Shown: in pieces, positions 39,122 to 48,752 of the stretch
Layout of the letters: every line of letters starts with the position of its first letter
Numbering within the stretch: the first letter of the stretch is position 1
Source of the DNA: Halomarinibacterium sp034670265
GTDB taxonomy: Bacteria; Bacteroidota; Bacteroidia; Flavobacteriales; Flavobacteriaceae
Reading direction: 5' to 3'
Assembly: GCA_034670265.1 (NCBI GenBank)
Contig: JAXMNU010000001.1
Coordinates: 496,001 to 560,000, forward strand
DNA: 64,000 bases
The notes under the pieces: generated by a model
The model's input: the letters and a program-made list of their open reading frames with translations, nothing else
Databases searched by the model: none
What the model was told of the DNA's origin: nothing
Position numbers and translations under genes: made by a program

Positions 39122-39155
39122 ATCTAGATTGTTGGATTACTAGATAGTTGGAAGA

Positions 39156-39977
39156 TTAGTTTTCTTTTTCCTTTTTGTATTTCCACTGTCTTGTTTTATT
39201 GAGCTCTTCTTCTTTTTGAAGTTCATCGGCTGGAATTACCTTTAAAAAGGACGGATGTTGCTCAATAGCATATTCGAGTTTTTCTATGATGGCTTCCATA
39301 GAATCATTTGTGTAATCTATATCTAAGGGCTCTTTAATTTCCATCGACTGAAGAATGCCTCGTTTCTTAATTCGGATTCCCTTTTTATCAAACGAGCGTC
39401 TAAATCCGTCGATAACAATAGGAACTACCACGGGTTTATTCTGTTTTATAATGAATGCTGTTCCTCGTCGTATGGGTTTCCACGGGGTAGTAGTTCCTTG
39501 TGGGAAGGTAATCACCCACCCATCATTTAAAGCCTTTTCAATATTACTCACATCGCTCATCTTTACTTGGCGATTTACATTTTTACCTTCGGCACGCCAT
39601 GTCCTATCAATACTCACAGATCCTGCATAGGCAAGAATTTTAGGCAATAAACCCGACTGCATGGTTTCGCGAGCTGCCACAAAGTAGAGGTTTAGTTTTG
39701 GATTCCATAAATAGCCAATGTTTTTAATACTATCGTCTCTCCCACTTAAGCTAGCGTTAAATACGTGGAACATGGCAACCACATCGGCAAAATAGGTTTG
39801 GTGATTGGAAACAAAAAGTACGTTGGTATCGGGAAGTGTTTTAAGAATTTCACTTCCTTCAATTTGTAATTGATTAAATCCTTTAAAGCGTCTGTGTGTA
39901 AGCGCACCTAAAATGCGAATGAGCCATTTTTTAAGGAAAAGTATGTGTCCAAAAGGATTTCTCTTGAAAAGCCCCAT
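39156..39977 (-). CDS. 1-acyl-glycerol-3-phosphate acyltransferase family protein
   Basis: 273 residues of the PlsC superfamily. The catalytic His-Asp lies in SNHQTYFADVV, with five residues between them rather than the usual four. Further blocks: SIDRTWRAEGKNVNRQ, FPQGTTTPWKPIRRGTAFI (the EGT block reads QGT) and PVVPIVIDGFRRSF. Probably a membrane-associated lipid acyltransferase; acyl donor and acceptor are not clear. Confidence 0.88.
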   Translation of the reverse strand: MGLFKRNPFGHILFLKKWLIRILGALTHRRFKGFNQLQIEGSEILKTLPDTNVLFVSNHQTYFADVVAMFHVFNASLSGRDDSIKNIGYLWNPKLNLYFVAARETMQSGLLPKILAYAGSVSIDRTWRAEGKNVNRQVKMSDVSNIEKALNDGWVITFPQGTTTPWKPIRRGTAFIIKQNKPVVVPIVIDGFRRSFDKKGIRIKKRGILQSMEIKEPLDIDYTNDSMEAIIEKLEYAIEQHPSFLKVIPADELQKEEELNKTRQWKYKKEKEN

Positions 39978-40026
39978 AAAGTTTTCAACCTAATTTTTGA
40001 AAAGCAAAGATACTAAAAAAGCAGGC

Positions 40027-40668
40027 TTACACTATTTTTTGTAGTATTTCTCGTACTTCATTCAGCATCATTGCAGTAGCACCCCAAACCACTTGCCCTT
40101 GTAGCTTGAATGCAGGGACTTCAATATTTTTAGCATAACTGGTTGAAAGAATTTGAGTGATTCTTGCACGGTCATCTAAAAACTCCAATAAAGGCACTTC
40201 CACCATCGCCTCAACTTCCTCTATTTGTGGAATAAAATTAGGTGTGCGTTGAGTAATCCCCATAAACGGATGGACAAAAAAGTTACTAGGCGGTATGTAT
40301 ACTTCGGTGAGTTGCTTTAGCACAACCACGTGATTTTGAGGCACGCCTACTTCTTCTTCCGTTTCGCGTAAAGCAGTATGCTCTAATGACAAATCTATTT
40401 TTTCGACCTTTCCGCCAGGAAAACCAATTTGAGCAGAATGTACCCCTTTATAGGTTTTCCGAAGGATTAAAGCGAAGCGAGTTTCGTTTTCAATAGAAGG
40501 ATAAAAAAGGCACAACACCGCAGCTTTCTTTGCCGATTGCATTTCGGAAGCACGTTCTTTCATTTCTTTTAAACGTTCCAAAGGCGCCATCTTAAAATGA
40601 AAATCCTCCCCTGGAAGTTCCAAATTTTTTACCTTTACTATCTGTTTTTCGAATTCTGAAAATTGCAT
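40027..40668 (-). CDS. CoA pyrophosphatase-type NUDIX hydrolase
   Basis: 213 residues. NUDIX box GFPGGKVEKIDLSLEHTALRETEEEVG matched in parts (GGKVEK, ALRETEEEVG) and the CoA-specific upstream block RKTYKGVHSAQIGFPGG mark the NudL/YeaB subgroup, which hydrolyses coenzyme A derivatives. Monocistronic; its start codon lies only 2 bp from that of the divergent cyclophilin gene. Confidence 0.92.
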   Translation of the reverse strand: MQFSEFEKQIVKVKNLELPGEDFHFKMAPLERLKEMKERASEMQSAKKAAVLCLFYPSIENETRFALILRKTYKGVHSAQIGFPGGKVEKIDLSLEHTALRETEEEVGVPQNHVVVLKQLTEVYIPPSNFFVHPFMGITQRTPNFIPQIEEVEAMVEVPLLEFLDDRARITQILSTSYAKNIEVPAFKLQGQVVWGATAMMLNEVREILQKIV

Positions 40669-40670
40669 CG

Positions 40671-41390
40671 ATGAAAGCTCTGTTAGGCGTATTACTCTTA
40701 TTTCTATTTTTTATAAGCTGTGAAGATAAACAAAAGACACCCAGTGAAAAAGTGGAAGCTATTAAAGAAATAGTTAAAGATAGTGTGGTCGAAGAAAAAG
40801 TTGTTAAAGAAAAGCAGCCACAAACGCCCAACTATCCTGAAATAACCCACGAAAATGTGGTTTCCTTTTTAACCGAATACGGGAAAGAAAACCCCGAAAC
40901 CAAGGTGAAAATAAGTACTCGCTTTGGTGATATATTTATTGAACTCTATGAAGACACCCCTTTACATCGCGCCAACTTTATCTATCTCGTAAAGCAAAAG
41001 TATTTTGATAATACCTTCTTCCATCGGGTTGTCCCGGATTTTATAATTCAAGCGGGAAATAGTGATACCAAAGCCACTCCTAAGAAACGTAAAAAATTAG
41101 GCTTTAGCTATTTGCTTCCTGCCGAGTTGGAAAACGGAAGAAGACATACAAGAGGCACTGTATCAGGAGCCAAAGAATACCGAGAGAATCCAGATAAACA
41201 AACGGCTCCCTATGAATTTTTTATCTTTTTGGGTCCCGATAAATACACCTCCCATCTCAATGGAAACTATACTATTTTCGGACGAGTCACCCAAGGCATG
41301 GATGTAGTGGATACCATTTCTAAATTACCTCGTGATGATGGTGAGTGGCCCTTACAAAATGTGTTTATTACGGCTGAAATTGTGGAATAA
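40671..41390 (+). CDS. Cyclophilin-type peptidyl-prolyl isomerase lipoprotein
   Basis: 239 residues: lipobox LFFISC (Cys17), acidic linker, then a cyclophilin domain (TRFGDIFIELYEDTPLHRANFIYLV, FFHRVVPDFIIQAGN, FGRVTQGMDVVDTI). Catalyses proline cis-trans isomerisation during folding of envelope proteins. The core FHRV and QAG(N) residues of the active site are present. Confidence 0.94.
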   Translation: MKALLGVLLLFLFFISCEDKQKTPSEKVEAIKEIVKDSVVEEKVVKEKQPQTPNYPEITHENVVSFLTEYGKENPETKVKISTRFGDIFIELYEDTPLHRANFIYLVKQKYFDNTFFHRVVPDFIIQAGNSDTKATPKKRKKLGFSYLLPAELENGRRHTRGTVSGAKEYRENPDKQTAPYEFFIFLGPDKYTSHLNGNYTIFGRVTQGMDVVDTISKLPRDDGEWPLQNVFITAEIVE

Positions 41391-41392
41391 GA

Positions 41393-41998
41393 CTACTCCT
41401 TATAAATAGTTGGCAATGACCATTTAAAGACCACCGCAAACAAACGAATGGTAATCACCACCGAACCTGAAAGAATCACCACCAAATCTGAAGACATAGG
41501 TGTTTTCAATAAAAGGAAGTAGGCTAAGCCTCCCATTATACAAGCTGTAGCATAAATTTCCTTTCTGAAAATAATAGGTATTTCACTACATAAAATATCC
41601 CGAATCACTCCTCCAAAACAAGCCGACATCGTTCCTAAGGCAATGCAAATAAGCGGTGGGAAATCGGCTGCTATTCCCTTTTCAACACCCACAATGGTGT
41701 ATAAGGCTATCCCAATGGTATCAAATAAAAATAGTGACTTACGGATATACCCTAGTTTCTTTCGGAAAAGTACTGCCACAATTGTAGAAGCGATGATAAC
41801 ATACACAAAGGTAAGGTCACGCATCCAAGTTATGGGAGCATCGATTAAAATATCGCGAAGTGTTCCTCCACCTAAAGCAGTAACAATTGCAATAATAAAA
41901 ATCCCGAAAATATCAAGCTTTTTATTCATTGCGGTTAGCGCTCCCGAAACAGCAAAGGCAATGGTTCCTAATATGTCAATAATTAAAAATAGGCTCAC
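41393..41998 (-). CDS. TRIC-like cation channel family protein (UPF0126/YadS type)
   Basis: 201 residues with two repeats of three spans, each starting with the glycine-rich block (FAVSGALTAMNKKLDIFGIF, ALGGGTLRDIL; GTMSACFGGVIRDIL). Bacterial TRIC-type channels conduct monovalent cations. Overlaps the RDD gene by 4 bp (ATGA), so the two are co-transcribed. Confidence 0.92.
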   Translation of the reverse strand: MSLFLIIDILGTIAFAVSGALTAMNKKLDIFGIFIIAIVTALGGGTLRDILIDAPITWMRDLTFVYVIIASTIVAVLFRKKLGYIRKSLFLFDTIGIALYTIVGVEKGIAADFPPLICIALGTMSACFGGVIRDILCSEIPIIFRKEIYATACIMGGLAYFLLLKTPMSSDLVVILSGSVVITIRLFAVVFKWSLPTIYKE

Positions 41999-42714
41999 AT
42001 GTTTTGGGTATAATAGTTATAGTCTTTTAAAATAACGCCAATAAATTCGATATCATCTTTATGCTTTCGGTCTTTAATTTCGGCAACTTCTACAATTTTA
42101 TCACGAAGCTTTATAAGCGTTCTATAATCTTTGGATGATTTCGCAACGGTATAAGTTTCTTTTATAATTCGTGCATCGTTATCAGATAACTTAATCACAG
42201 TTGGATAGGTTGGTTTATAGCCTTCCTTTAAATTTTCTAAAATGGTATGACTTATAAGCACTCTATCTTTAATAGAAATTACAGACGTCCCAGCCGCCAT
42301 ATCCCCAATTCTTTGCGATTGTTTACTGAAAGCTATAAAAAACAATCCCATCCCAAAGATGTAAATATCTACAATTCTGAAAAACCACCGAATGAGATAA
42401 TCGGCTAACGAAGCTTGGTATCCATCAATCTTCACCACTCTAATTTTCATTGCTTTTTTTCCTAGGGTTTGTCCGTCCAAAAATAATTCGAGTAGCAACG
42501 TATAAAAAATAACAGGCAAACTTAACAGGGTGCTAATTCCTATTTGAGACCATTGGTCCAAGTTATCAAACGCACCAAAACCCCAACTTAAAATAATGAG
42601 ATAGCCCCACTTAATTGCAGAATCAATAAAGTATGCCACGAGTCGTTCTCCTGCCCCTGCTGCTGTGTAATTTATTTTTACATTTTGGGTAGTGTTAATT
42701 TGTAACTCTGGCAT
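41995..42714 (-). CDS. RDD family membrane protein
   Basis: 239 residues from the ATG at 42714 (MPELQINTTQNVKINY). The longer frame to 42765 would run into the divergent SpoIIM gene and is unlikely. RDD hallmarks: AGAGERLVAYFIDSAIKWG, LFLDGQTLGKKAMKIRVV, RWFFRIVDIYIFG. Function unclear in general, often found beside SpoIIM/DUF4129/MoxR/DUF58 genes, as here. Confidence 0.92.
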   Translation of the reverse strand: MPELQINTTQNVKINYTAAGAGERLVAYFIDSAIKWGYLIILSWGFGAFDNLDQWSQIGISTLLSLPVIFYTLLLELFLDGQTLGKKAMKIRVVKIDGYQASLADYLIRWFFRIVDIYIFGMGLFFIAFSKQSQRIGDMAAGTSVISIKDRVLISHTILENLKEGYKPTYPTVIKLSDNDARIIKETYTVAKSSKDYRTLIKLRDKIVEVAEIKDRKHKDDIEFIGVILKDYNYYTQNM

Positions 42715-42738
42715 ATTATATTTTAATTTGGTAAAGTT

Positions 42739-43734
42739 ATGAGGGAAGTTGCATTTATCAAACAAAATAAGGAAAAATGGCTGAAGTTTGAAAAAGCAAT
42801 CTTCAATAACGACCTTAAAGACCCCGATGCATTAGCTTCGGAATACATCCAAATTATCAACGATTTATCCTACGCACAAACCTTCTATCCTAAAAGTAAA
42901 ATAATTGGGTATTTAAATCAGTTAGCGGCAAAGGCATTTCAGAAAATTTATAAAACCAAAAGAGAAGACACCAACAGGATTGTGAGTTTTTGGAAAACGG
43001 AAGTTCCCCTCCTTACCTATCAATACCGAAAGTTTATTTACATCGCTTTTGCGGTATTTTCACTTTTCACAGCTATTGGAGTGATTTCCGCAGCCAATGA
43101 CGGAGAGTTTGTCCGTTCTATTTTAGGCGATGCGTATGTAAATATGACGCTGGAAAATATTGAAGCAGGCGACCCTGTTGCCGTGTATAAAAGCGGAAGC
43201 AATTGGGGAAGTTTTATTGGTATTACCGTAAACAATTTAAAAGTAGGGCTTATAGCCTTTATTTTAGGGGTTTTTGGTGGATTTGGAACCCTTTGGGTGC
43301 TCTTTAAAAACTGCATTATGTTGGGGAGTTTTCAGTATTTCTTTTACGAAAAAGATGTCTTTTGGGAAAGCGTTCGTGGGATCTGGATTCACGGTGCTAT
43401 GGAAATTTTTGCCATTGTTATTGAAGCGGCGGCTGGGTTAATACTTGGAGCAAGCATTTTGTTTCCAGGAACGTTTTCCAGAATGGAATCGTTTAAACGT
43501 GGGGTGAAAGTAGGTGTAAAAATATTAATTAGTACTTTCCCTTTTACATTTTCGGCGGGGTTTTTAGAAGGATTTGTCACTCGATATTCCAATGTGATGC
43601 CTAACTTTCTTTCGGTGGGAATTATTCTTTTTACACTATCGTTAATTGGATACTACTATCTTATGTATCCGTTTGTGGTTCAGAAAAAAATGCACCAATC
43701 CATTTTAACTTCGGGGAGATTTCATGAAGCATAG
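42739..43734 (+). CDS. Stage II sporulation protein M (SpoIIM) family membrane protein
   Basis: 331 residues: cytosolic helical N-terminus, then six spans with the family blocks GSNWGSFIGITVNNLKVGLIAFILGVFGG (in parts GITVNNLKVG, GVFGGFGTLW) and HGAMEIFAIVIEAAAGLILG. Relatives in non-sporulating bacteria sit in MoxR/DUF58 clusters with unknown role in envelope biogenesis. First gene of a five-gene plus-strand run with 4-11 bp overlaps or short gaps. Confidence 0.93.
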   Translation: MREVAFIKQNKEKWLKFEKAIFNNDLKDPDALASEYIQIINDLSYAQTFYPKSKIIGYLNQLAAKAFQKIYKTKREDTNRIVSFWKTEVPLLTYQYRKFIYIAFAVFSLFTAIGVISAANDGEFVRSILGDAYVNMTLENIEAGDPVAVYKSGSNWGSFIGITVNNLKVGLIAFILGVFGGFGTLWVLFKNCIMLGSFQYFFYEKDVFWESVRGIWIHGAMEIFAIVIEAAAGLILGASILFPGTFSRMESFKRGVKVGVKILISTFPFTFSAGFLEGFVTRYSNVMPNFLSVGIILFTLSLIGYYYLMYPFVVQKKMHQSILTSGRFHEA

Positions 43735-44464
43735 ATTACAACATTTTTTTAAAAGCATTCCGTTTGGAATTTCAGTCTTACTTTGTTGTTTTTGGCTTCA
43801 GATAACAATTGCGCAAACCTCAACCAAAAGAGTCTTTGATGAAGATTTTAAAGAGCGCTACATCAACGAAAAGTTTAATTATGAAGGTAGAGAAGTTGTC
43901 CGGTATACGCGAACTGGCAATGGTGAATTTGAAGAATTCGAAAATAAAAAGACTGAAATAGATGAAGTAAATAATGAGGAAGAATTTACTGGCGATGTTC
44001 CTAGATTCCAATTTCTAAATTGGATTTTTGTCATCGCCCTCATTCTTGCGGTGATTTATCTTGTGTATATTCTTATAAATGAAGGCGGTACGAGCCTTTT
44101 CAGTTCAAAAAAGAATACAGAAATTACTACTCACGAAGAGATTTCGGTTGAAAATATTGAGCAAACCGATATTGAAAGTTTGATTGCTTCTGCTGAAAAA
44201 AATGGGGACTACCGCCTAGCTATTCGATTTTATCACATTTTGGTTTTAAAAAGATTAAGCCTAAAGAGTTTTATAAAGTTGGAAGAAGATAAAACCAACG
44301 AAGAATACTTCTATGAAGTAAAACAACAAGCCTTTAGCAACGATTTTAAATTTACTTCTTACTTATACGATTATATCTGGTATGGCGAATTCCCAATTAA
44401 TTTAAGACAGTACCAAACCGCCAAAGAAAATTTTGTTCAACTCATTAAAAAGGTCGCCTCATGA
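43724..44464 (+). CDS. DUF4129-like membrane protein
   Basis: 246 residues: signal peptide, charged extracytoplasmic stretch (RVFDEDFKERYINEKFNYEG), one span (FLNWIFVIALILAVIYLVYILI) and a helical C-terminal domain typical of DUF4129 (DYRLAIRFYHILVLKRLSLKSFIKLEEDKTNEEYFYEV, YIWYGEFPINLRQYQTAKENF). Overlaps SpoIIM by 11 bp and the next gene by 4 bp. Confidence 0.9.
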   Translation: MKHRLQHFFKSIPFGISVLLCCFWLQITIAQTSTKRVFDEDFKERYINEKFNYEGREVVRYTRTGNGEFEEFENKKTEIDEVNNEEEFTGDVPRFQFLNWIFVIALILAVIYLVYILINEGGTSLFSSKKNTEITTHEEISVENIEQTDIESLIASAEKNGDYRLAIRFYHILVLKRLSLKSFIKLEEDKTNEEYFYEVKQQAFSNDFKFTSYLYDYIWYGEFPINLRQYQTAKENFVQLIKKVAS

Positions 44465-45672
44465 AAAAGGTATATATCATAGGTGCCCTCATCATCATTC
44501 TTGTTATTGTTTTGGCTCGAAGTTGTAATTTTTCGTATTCCAAAACCATAGATTGGGAAGAATCCTTTAACGAAAAAAGCAACAAACCCTACGGACTAAG
44601 TGTTTTTTATAAAGAATTGGCGGTCATTTTTAAGGATAAAAAAATCCGAACCCTATATCACCAGCCTAGGAGTTACTTTTATGCCAATTCTGAAGACGGT
44701 TACGGTGACCACGTGGCAAAGGGATTGTATGTAAAAATTGGAAATTCTAACGCACTCACTTATGATTCTGTGGATGAGTTACTTTATTTTGCTGAATACG
44801 GGAATACTTTGTTTATCTCTGATTATTATTTTCCACAACTACTGGTAGATACCTTAGGAATTGACATTGATTATATACAAAACGAAAAAGATAGTATTTC
44901 TAGTTTATTATTTGAAGAAAAAAACCTTTCAGAAAGAAATACAACAATCGATCGCAGTATTGGCGATTACTATTTTGGGGTGATGCCGCCTTCTTCCTAT
45001 CAGGTTTTAGGATATGCCGATAAAGAAAAAACAAAACCGAATTTTATAAAAGTACCTTTTAAAGAAGGTACCATTTATTTACACCTTCAACCCAAAATAT
45101 TTACCAATTACAACATTTTAAAAAACGATAACTACCGTTATGTAGAAGGTGTTTTATCCTATTTCCCAGAGGAAGATATTTACTTCGATTCCTTTTATAA
45201 ATACCAAACGCCTTATTCTAGCGAAGCAGAAGAATCTTCAGATTTAGGTTGGTTTTTGGAGCAACGCGCCTTTCGGTGGGCTTGGTATTTGTTGCTAATT
45301 TTGGCATTGCTTTTTGTTATTTTTAACGCAAAACGAAGACAACGCATAGTTAAAGTGATAAAACCCTTGGAAAATACCACGGTGGCTTTCGTAAAAACCA
45401 TTTCAAACCTATACTTCGAAACACAAGACCACAAAAACATTATTGAAAAAAAATCGACCTATTTTTTAGAAAGGATACGTACACAATATAACTTAGACAC
45501 TTCAAAATTAGATGAAGAGTTTATTGAACGATTGAGTTTAAAGTCGGGGGTAAAAAGAGAAAAAATAAAAACCTTAATACATTACATTGTTTGGTTACGC
45601 AACAAAAGGCAATATTTTGAAAGTAACCTAATACAGTTAAATACATACATTGAAGAATTTTATTCAGAATAA
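44461..45672 (+). CDS. DUF4350 domain protein
   Basis: 403 residues: N-terminal span, DUF4350 domain outside the cytoplasm (WEESFNEKSNKPYGLSVFYKEL, about 30-60; LFISDYYFP), a second span near 280 and a cytosolic helical tail. The family regularly sits between DUF4129 and MoxR in Bacteroidota. Function unknown. Confidence 0.9.
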   Translation: MKKVYIIGALIIILVIVLARSCNFSYSKTIDWEESFNEKSNKPYGLSVFYKELAVIFKDKKIRTLYHQPRSYFYANSEDGYGDHVAKGLYVKIGNSNALTYDSVDELLYFAEYGNTLFISDYYFPQLLVDTLGIDIDYIQNEKDSISSLLFEEKNLSERNTTIDRSIGDYYFGVMPPSSYQVLGYADKEKTKPNFIKVPFKEGTIYLHLQPKIFTNYNILKNDNYRYVEGVLSYFPEEDIYFDSFYKYQTPYSSEAEESSDLGWFLEQRAFRWAWYLLLILALLFVIFNAKRRQRIVKVIKPLENTTVAFVKTISNLYFETQDHKNIIEKKSTYFLERIRTQYNLDTSKLDEEFIERLSLKSGVKREKIKTLIHYIVWLRNKRQYFESNLIQLNTYIEEFYSE

Positions 45673-45674
45673 CT

Positions 45675-46742
45675 ATGGAAGAACAAAAAGACGAAAAGTA
45701 TACTCCAGAAGATGCGCAAGTTCCAAAACATGTGGATCCCGTTGAAGAAGTGCTAGGCACTGAAGAAGAATCGCTGGAATTTAAGAGCAGGCTTGACTTG
45801 GGAGAGTTAAGTGAGAACGTACAAAGAATTAGAGCCGAAGTTGGGAAAGTAATCGTGGGACAGCAAGAGATGATCGATATGCTAATTGCTTCTTTATTAG
45901 CTGGCGGACATTCCTTAATTGAAGGCGTTCCTGGAATTGCTAAAACTGTCACCGCAAAGTTGCTATCCAAAACACTTTCTGTTGGGTTTAGTAGGATTCA
46001 GTTTACACCAGACTTGATGCCAAGTGATATTTTGGGAACTTCAGTTTTCAATTTAAAAACCACCGAATTTGAATTCAAAAAAGGGCCTATTTTTTCGAAT
46101 ATGATTCTTATTGATGAAATCAACCGAGCCCCAGCCAAAACACAAGCAGCATTGTTTGAGGTGATGGAGGAACATCAAATTACTATGGATGGGATTCAGT
46201 ATGATTTGGAGCCTCCTTTTATGGTATTAGCTACACAAAACCCCGTAGAGCAAGAAGGAACCTATCGTCTGCCTGAAGCACAACTCGATCGATTTTTATT
46301 CAAAATTACAGTGGACTACCCCAATCTAAATGATGAAATTGAAATCTTAAAACGAGAACACGAGTTAAAAGACACAGCAAAAACCGATACGGTGGTGTCC
46401 TTTTTAACAAGTGAGCAAATTGCTAAATATCAGCATTTGGTTTCACAGGTTTTTATTGAAGCCCATTTGTTAAGTTATATTGCCCAACTCATAGTCGCCA
46501 CACGGAATAACCAATATTTGTATTTAGGAGCCTCGCCCCGTGCATCCATAGCCATTTTAAAAGCGAGTAAGGCATTTGCGGCTATGAACGGAAGGGATTT
46601 TGTAACTCCAGAGGATATTAAACGAGCGGCTATTCCGGTATTGCATCACAGAGTGATTGTGACACCCGAACGTGAAATGGAGGGCCTTACGAGCGATGAT
46701 ATCATCAAACAAATTATTGAAATGACCGAAATCCCAAGGTAA
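45675..46742 (+). CDS. MoxR-family AAA ATPase
   Basis: 355 residues: acidic head, Walker A variant EGVPGIAKT (about 85-93), Walker B MILIDEINRAPAKTQ, sensor 1 ATQNPVEQEGTYRLPEAQLDRF and the C-terminal AAA lid. MoxR ATPases act as chaperones for neighbouring proteins; the DUF58 protein encoded next is the usual partner. It starts 2 bp after the DUF4350 stop. Confidence 0.95.
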   Translation: MEEQKDEKYTPEDAQVPKHVDPVEEVLGTEEESLEFKSRLDLGELSENVQRIRAEVGKVIVGQQEMIDMLIASLLAGGHSLIEGVPGIAKTVTAKLLSKTLSVGFSRIQFTPDLMPSDILGTSVFNLKTTEFEFKKGPIFSNMILIDEINRAPAKTQAALFEVMEEHQITMDGIQYDLEPPFMVLATQNPVEQEGTYRLPEAQLDRFLFKITVDYPNLNDEIEILKREHELKDTAKTDTVVSFLTSEQIAKYQHLVSQVFIEAHLLSYIAQLIVATRNNQYLYLGASPRASIAILKASKAFAAMNGRDFVTPEDIKRAAIPVLHHRVIVTPEREMEGLTSDDIIKQIIEMTEIPR

Positions 46743-46749
46743 TAATTCT

Positions 46750-48081
46750 ATGAAATTCTTTAAACCCTTATACATACAACCGCCTTTCTTTTACGTTAGT
46801 AGTGGTATTATTGTATTGTTTGGGGTGAGTTATTTTGTACCATTTTTATTTGGTGTGTCACAACTCCTTTTATTAATTCTTCTCGTTTGTTTGGTATTAG
46901 ATTTTCTTTTTGTTTTTCTGGGTAATCAAAGAATTGTAGCGGAACGAATGGTTCCTGAAAAATTTTCGAATGGAGATGATAACACCATAAAAATTAATAT
47001 TGAAAACAACTATTTTTTTAAGGTGTACTGCGAGGTTATAGATGAAACCCCCTTTCAGTTTCAGCTTCGTGATTTTAAACTAACCACGAGTATTCCTCCT
47101 AATAAAAAAGCAATACTAGAATATACTTTAAAACCCTTAGTGCGAGGCGAATATCACTTTGGGGATTTGAATATTTATGCCTCTTCCAAGCTTGGATTAG
47201 TTGCTAAACGCTTTACATTTGATAGTGATATTATGGTAAAAACCTATCCAAGTTTTAAGCAATTGAAGCGGTTCGAAATGCTAAACATCAATAAAAATTC
47301 GTTGGAGTTTGGGTTACGAAAAATGCGCCGTATTGGACATAGTATGGAGTTTGAGCAAATTAAAGAATACGTTTTGGGAGACGATTTACGCACCATAAAT
47401 TGGAAAGCCACCGCAAAAACCAATAGCTTAATGGTGAATTTGTTTCAGGATGAAAAATCGCAGCCAGTATATAACTTAATTGATAAAGGAAGGTCCATGC
47501 AAATGCCTTTTGAAGGGTTGAGCTTATTGGATTATGCAATTAACTCAGCTTTGGTTATTAGTAATGTAGTGCTTAGAAAACACGATAAGGCAGGAATGCT
47601 TTCGTTTTCCAAAAAAGTGGAAAACAAGGTGGTAGCTGAACGGCGCAGTTCTCAAATGCAGCTAATCTTGGAGGCACTATACAATGTAAAAACAAATTTC
47701 TTCGAAAGCGATTTCAGTAAGTTATATGCGAGCATTAAACAAAATATTACACACCGTAGCTTACTTTTTCTTTACACCAACTTTGAAACCATGGACGGAC
47801 TCAACCGTCAGCTTCCTTATTTAAAAGCGATTTCGAAGAATCATTTACTGGTGGTTATCTTTTTCAGAAATACAGAAATTAAAAACATCATAGAAACAGA
47901 AGCAACCACCATTCAGCAAGTATATGATAAAGTAATTGCCGAAAAATTCGCTTTCGAAAAGCGACTCATTGTAAACGAATTAAAAAAATACGGTATTCAT
48001 TCCATCCTTACCACACCAGAACAACTCACTGTAGACACCATTAATAAATATCTCGAAATTAAGGCAAGAGGGCTTTTATAA
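46750..48081 (+). CDS. DUF58 domain protein
   Basis: 443 residues: two N-terminal spans (FFYVSSGIIVLFGVSYFVPFLFG region), then the DUF58 domain with EFEQIKEYVLGDDLRTINWKATAKT (in parts EYVLGDDLRTINWKA) and a vWA-like C-terminal part (YNLIDKGRSMQM). The MIDAS motif appears degenerate (DKGRSM). Works with MoxR in this conserved cluster. Confidence 0.93.
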   Translation: MKFFKPLYIQPPFFYVSSGIIVLFGVSYFVPFLFGVSQLLLLILLVCLVLDFLFVFLGNQRIVAERMVPEKFSNGDDNTIKINIENNYFFKVYCEVIDETPFQFQLRDFKLTTSIPPNKKAILEYTLKPLVRGEYHFGDLNIYASSKLGLVAKRFTFDSDIMVKTYPSFKQLKRFEMLNINKNSLEFGLRKMRRIGHSMEFEQIKEYVLGDDLRTINWKATAKTNSLMVNLFQDEKSQPVYNLIDKGRSMQMPFEGLSLLDYAINSALVISNVVLRKHDKAGMLSFSKKVENKVVAERRSSQMQLILEALYNVKTNFFESDFSKLYASIKQNITHRSLLFLYTNFETMDGLNRQLPYLKAISKNHLLVVIFFRNTEIKNIIETEATTIQQVYDKVIAEKFAFEKRLIVNELKKYGIHSILTTPEQLTVDTINKYLEIKARGLL

Positions 48082-48192
48082 CAATTGGGCCATTAAAACT
48101 TACAGTTGAGCAACTCATTTTCTGAATAGATTCTTGTTATTCTCACCTTTGAAGTGTTCAATTAGTAATAACACTTTTAAAACCATTCAATT

Positions 48193-48621
48193 ATGAAAAA
48201 TCTATTTTTAGCCATCGCCTTCTTTTTATCAACTTTTTATATGATTGCCCAAGACAAGTCTAGCAGTACAGAAGGAACCACTATTACCGTAACTGTACCC
48301 GTACCTGGTATTGGAGGTAGCCTAATCGCTGGACTGTATAACGAAGAAACTTTTATGAAAGCTGCGCCACTGCAAGGACAGGAAAGTGATGTAAATGAGG
48401 GATATGCATCTGTTACTTTTACCAACGTACAACCTGGAACCTATGCTATTTCTTTGTATCACGATAAAAACGGAAACAAGATTATGGATTTTGAGCCAAA
48501 CGGAATGCCAAAAGAAATGTACGGTGTTTCAAATAATCCCATGAGCTATGGTCCTCCACAATGGAGCGAAGCAAAATTTGAAGTAGGTACAGACCCTATT
48601 ACTATGCAGATTAGGTTATAA
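48193..48621 (+). CDS. DUF2141 periplasmic protein (paralogue)
   Basis: 142 residues: signal peptide (MKNLFLAIAFFLSTFYMIAQ) and DUF2141 domain (GSLIAGLYNEETFM, GTYAISLYHDKNGNKIMDFEPNG, YGPPQWSEAKFEV). Like the copy at 13587-14000 it has an acidic DKNGNKIMD loop resembling a calcium-binding turn. Unlike that copy, no ACTGAATTG repeats precede it. Confidence 0.92.
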   Translation: MKNLFLAIAFFLSTFYMIAQDKSSSTEGTTITVTVPVPGIGGSLIAGLYNEETFMKAAPLQGQESDVNEGYASVTFTNVQPGTYAISLYHDKNGNKIMDFEPNGMPKEMYGVSNNPMSYGPPQWSEAKFEVGTDPITMQIRL

Positions 48622-48644
48622 TAGTATATTTCAAAATAAAATTG

Positions 48645-48670
48645 AAAGCCAGTGTAACCGCACTGGCTTT
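48645..48670 (+). terminator. Terminator after DUF2141
   Basis: 10-bp stem AAAGCCAGTG/CACTGGCTTT with a 6-nt loop, then TTTT. Confidence 0.92.
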
Positions 48671-48728
48671 TTACATAGACAAAACCTTAAATTATTAAAA
48701 ATGATATAGTTTTTATCTATATAATTTG

Positions 48729-48736
48729 TAAATTTG
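48729..48736 (+). promoter_or_regulatory. -7 box of oxyR
   Basis: TAAATTTG, exact consensus, 16 bp before the ATG at 48753. Confidence 0.7.
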
Positions 48737-48752
48737 GGGAAACAATTTTTAT

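Noticed and set aside
42715..42765. Longer N-terminus for the RDD protein
   Set aside because: It would overlap the divergent SpoIIM coding region by 27 bp; MPELQINTTQ is the natural start.
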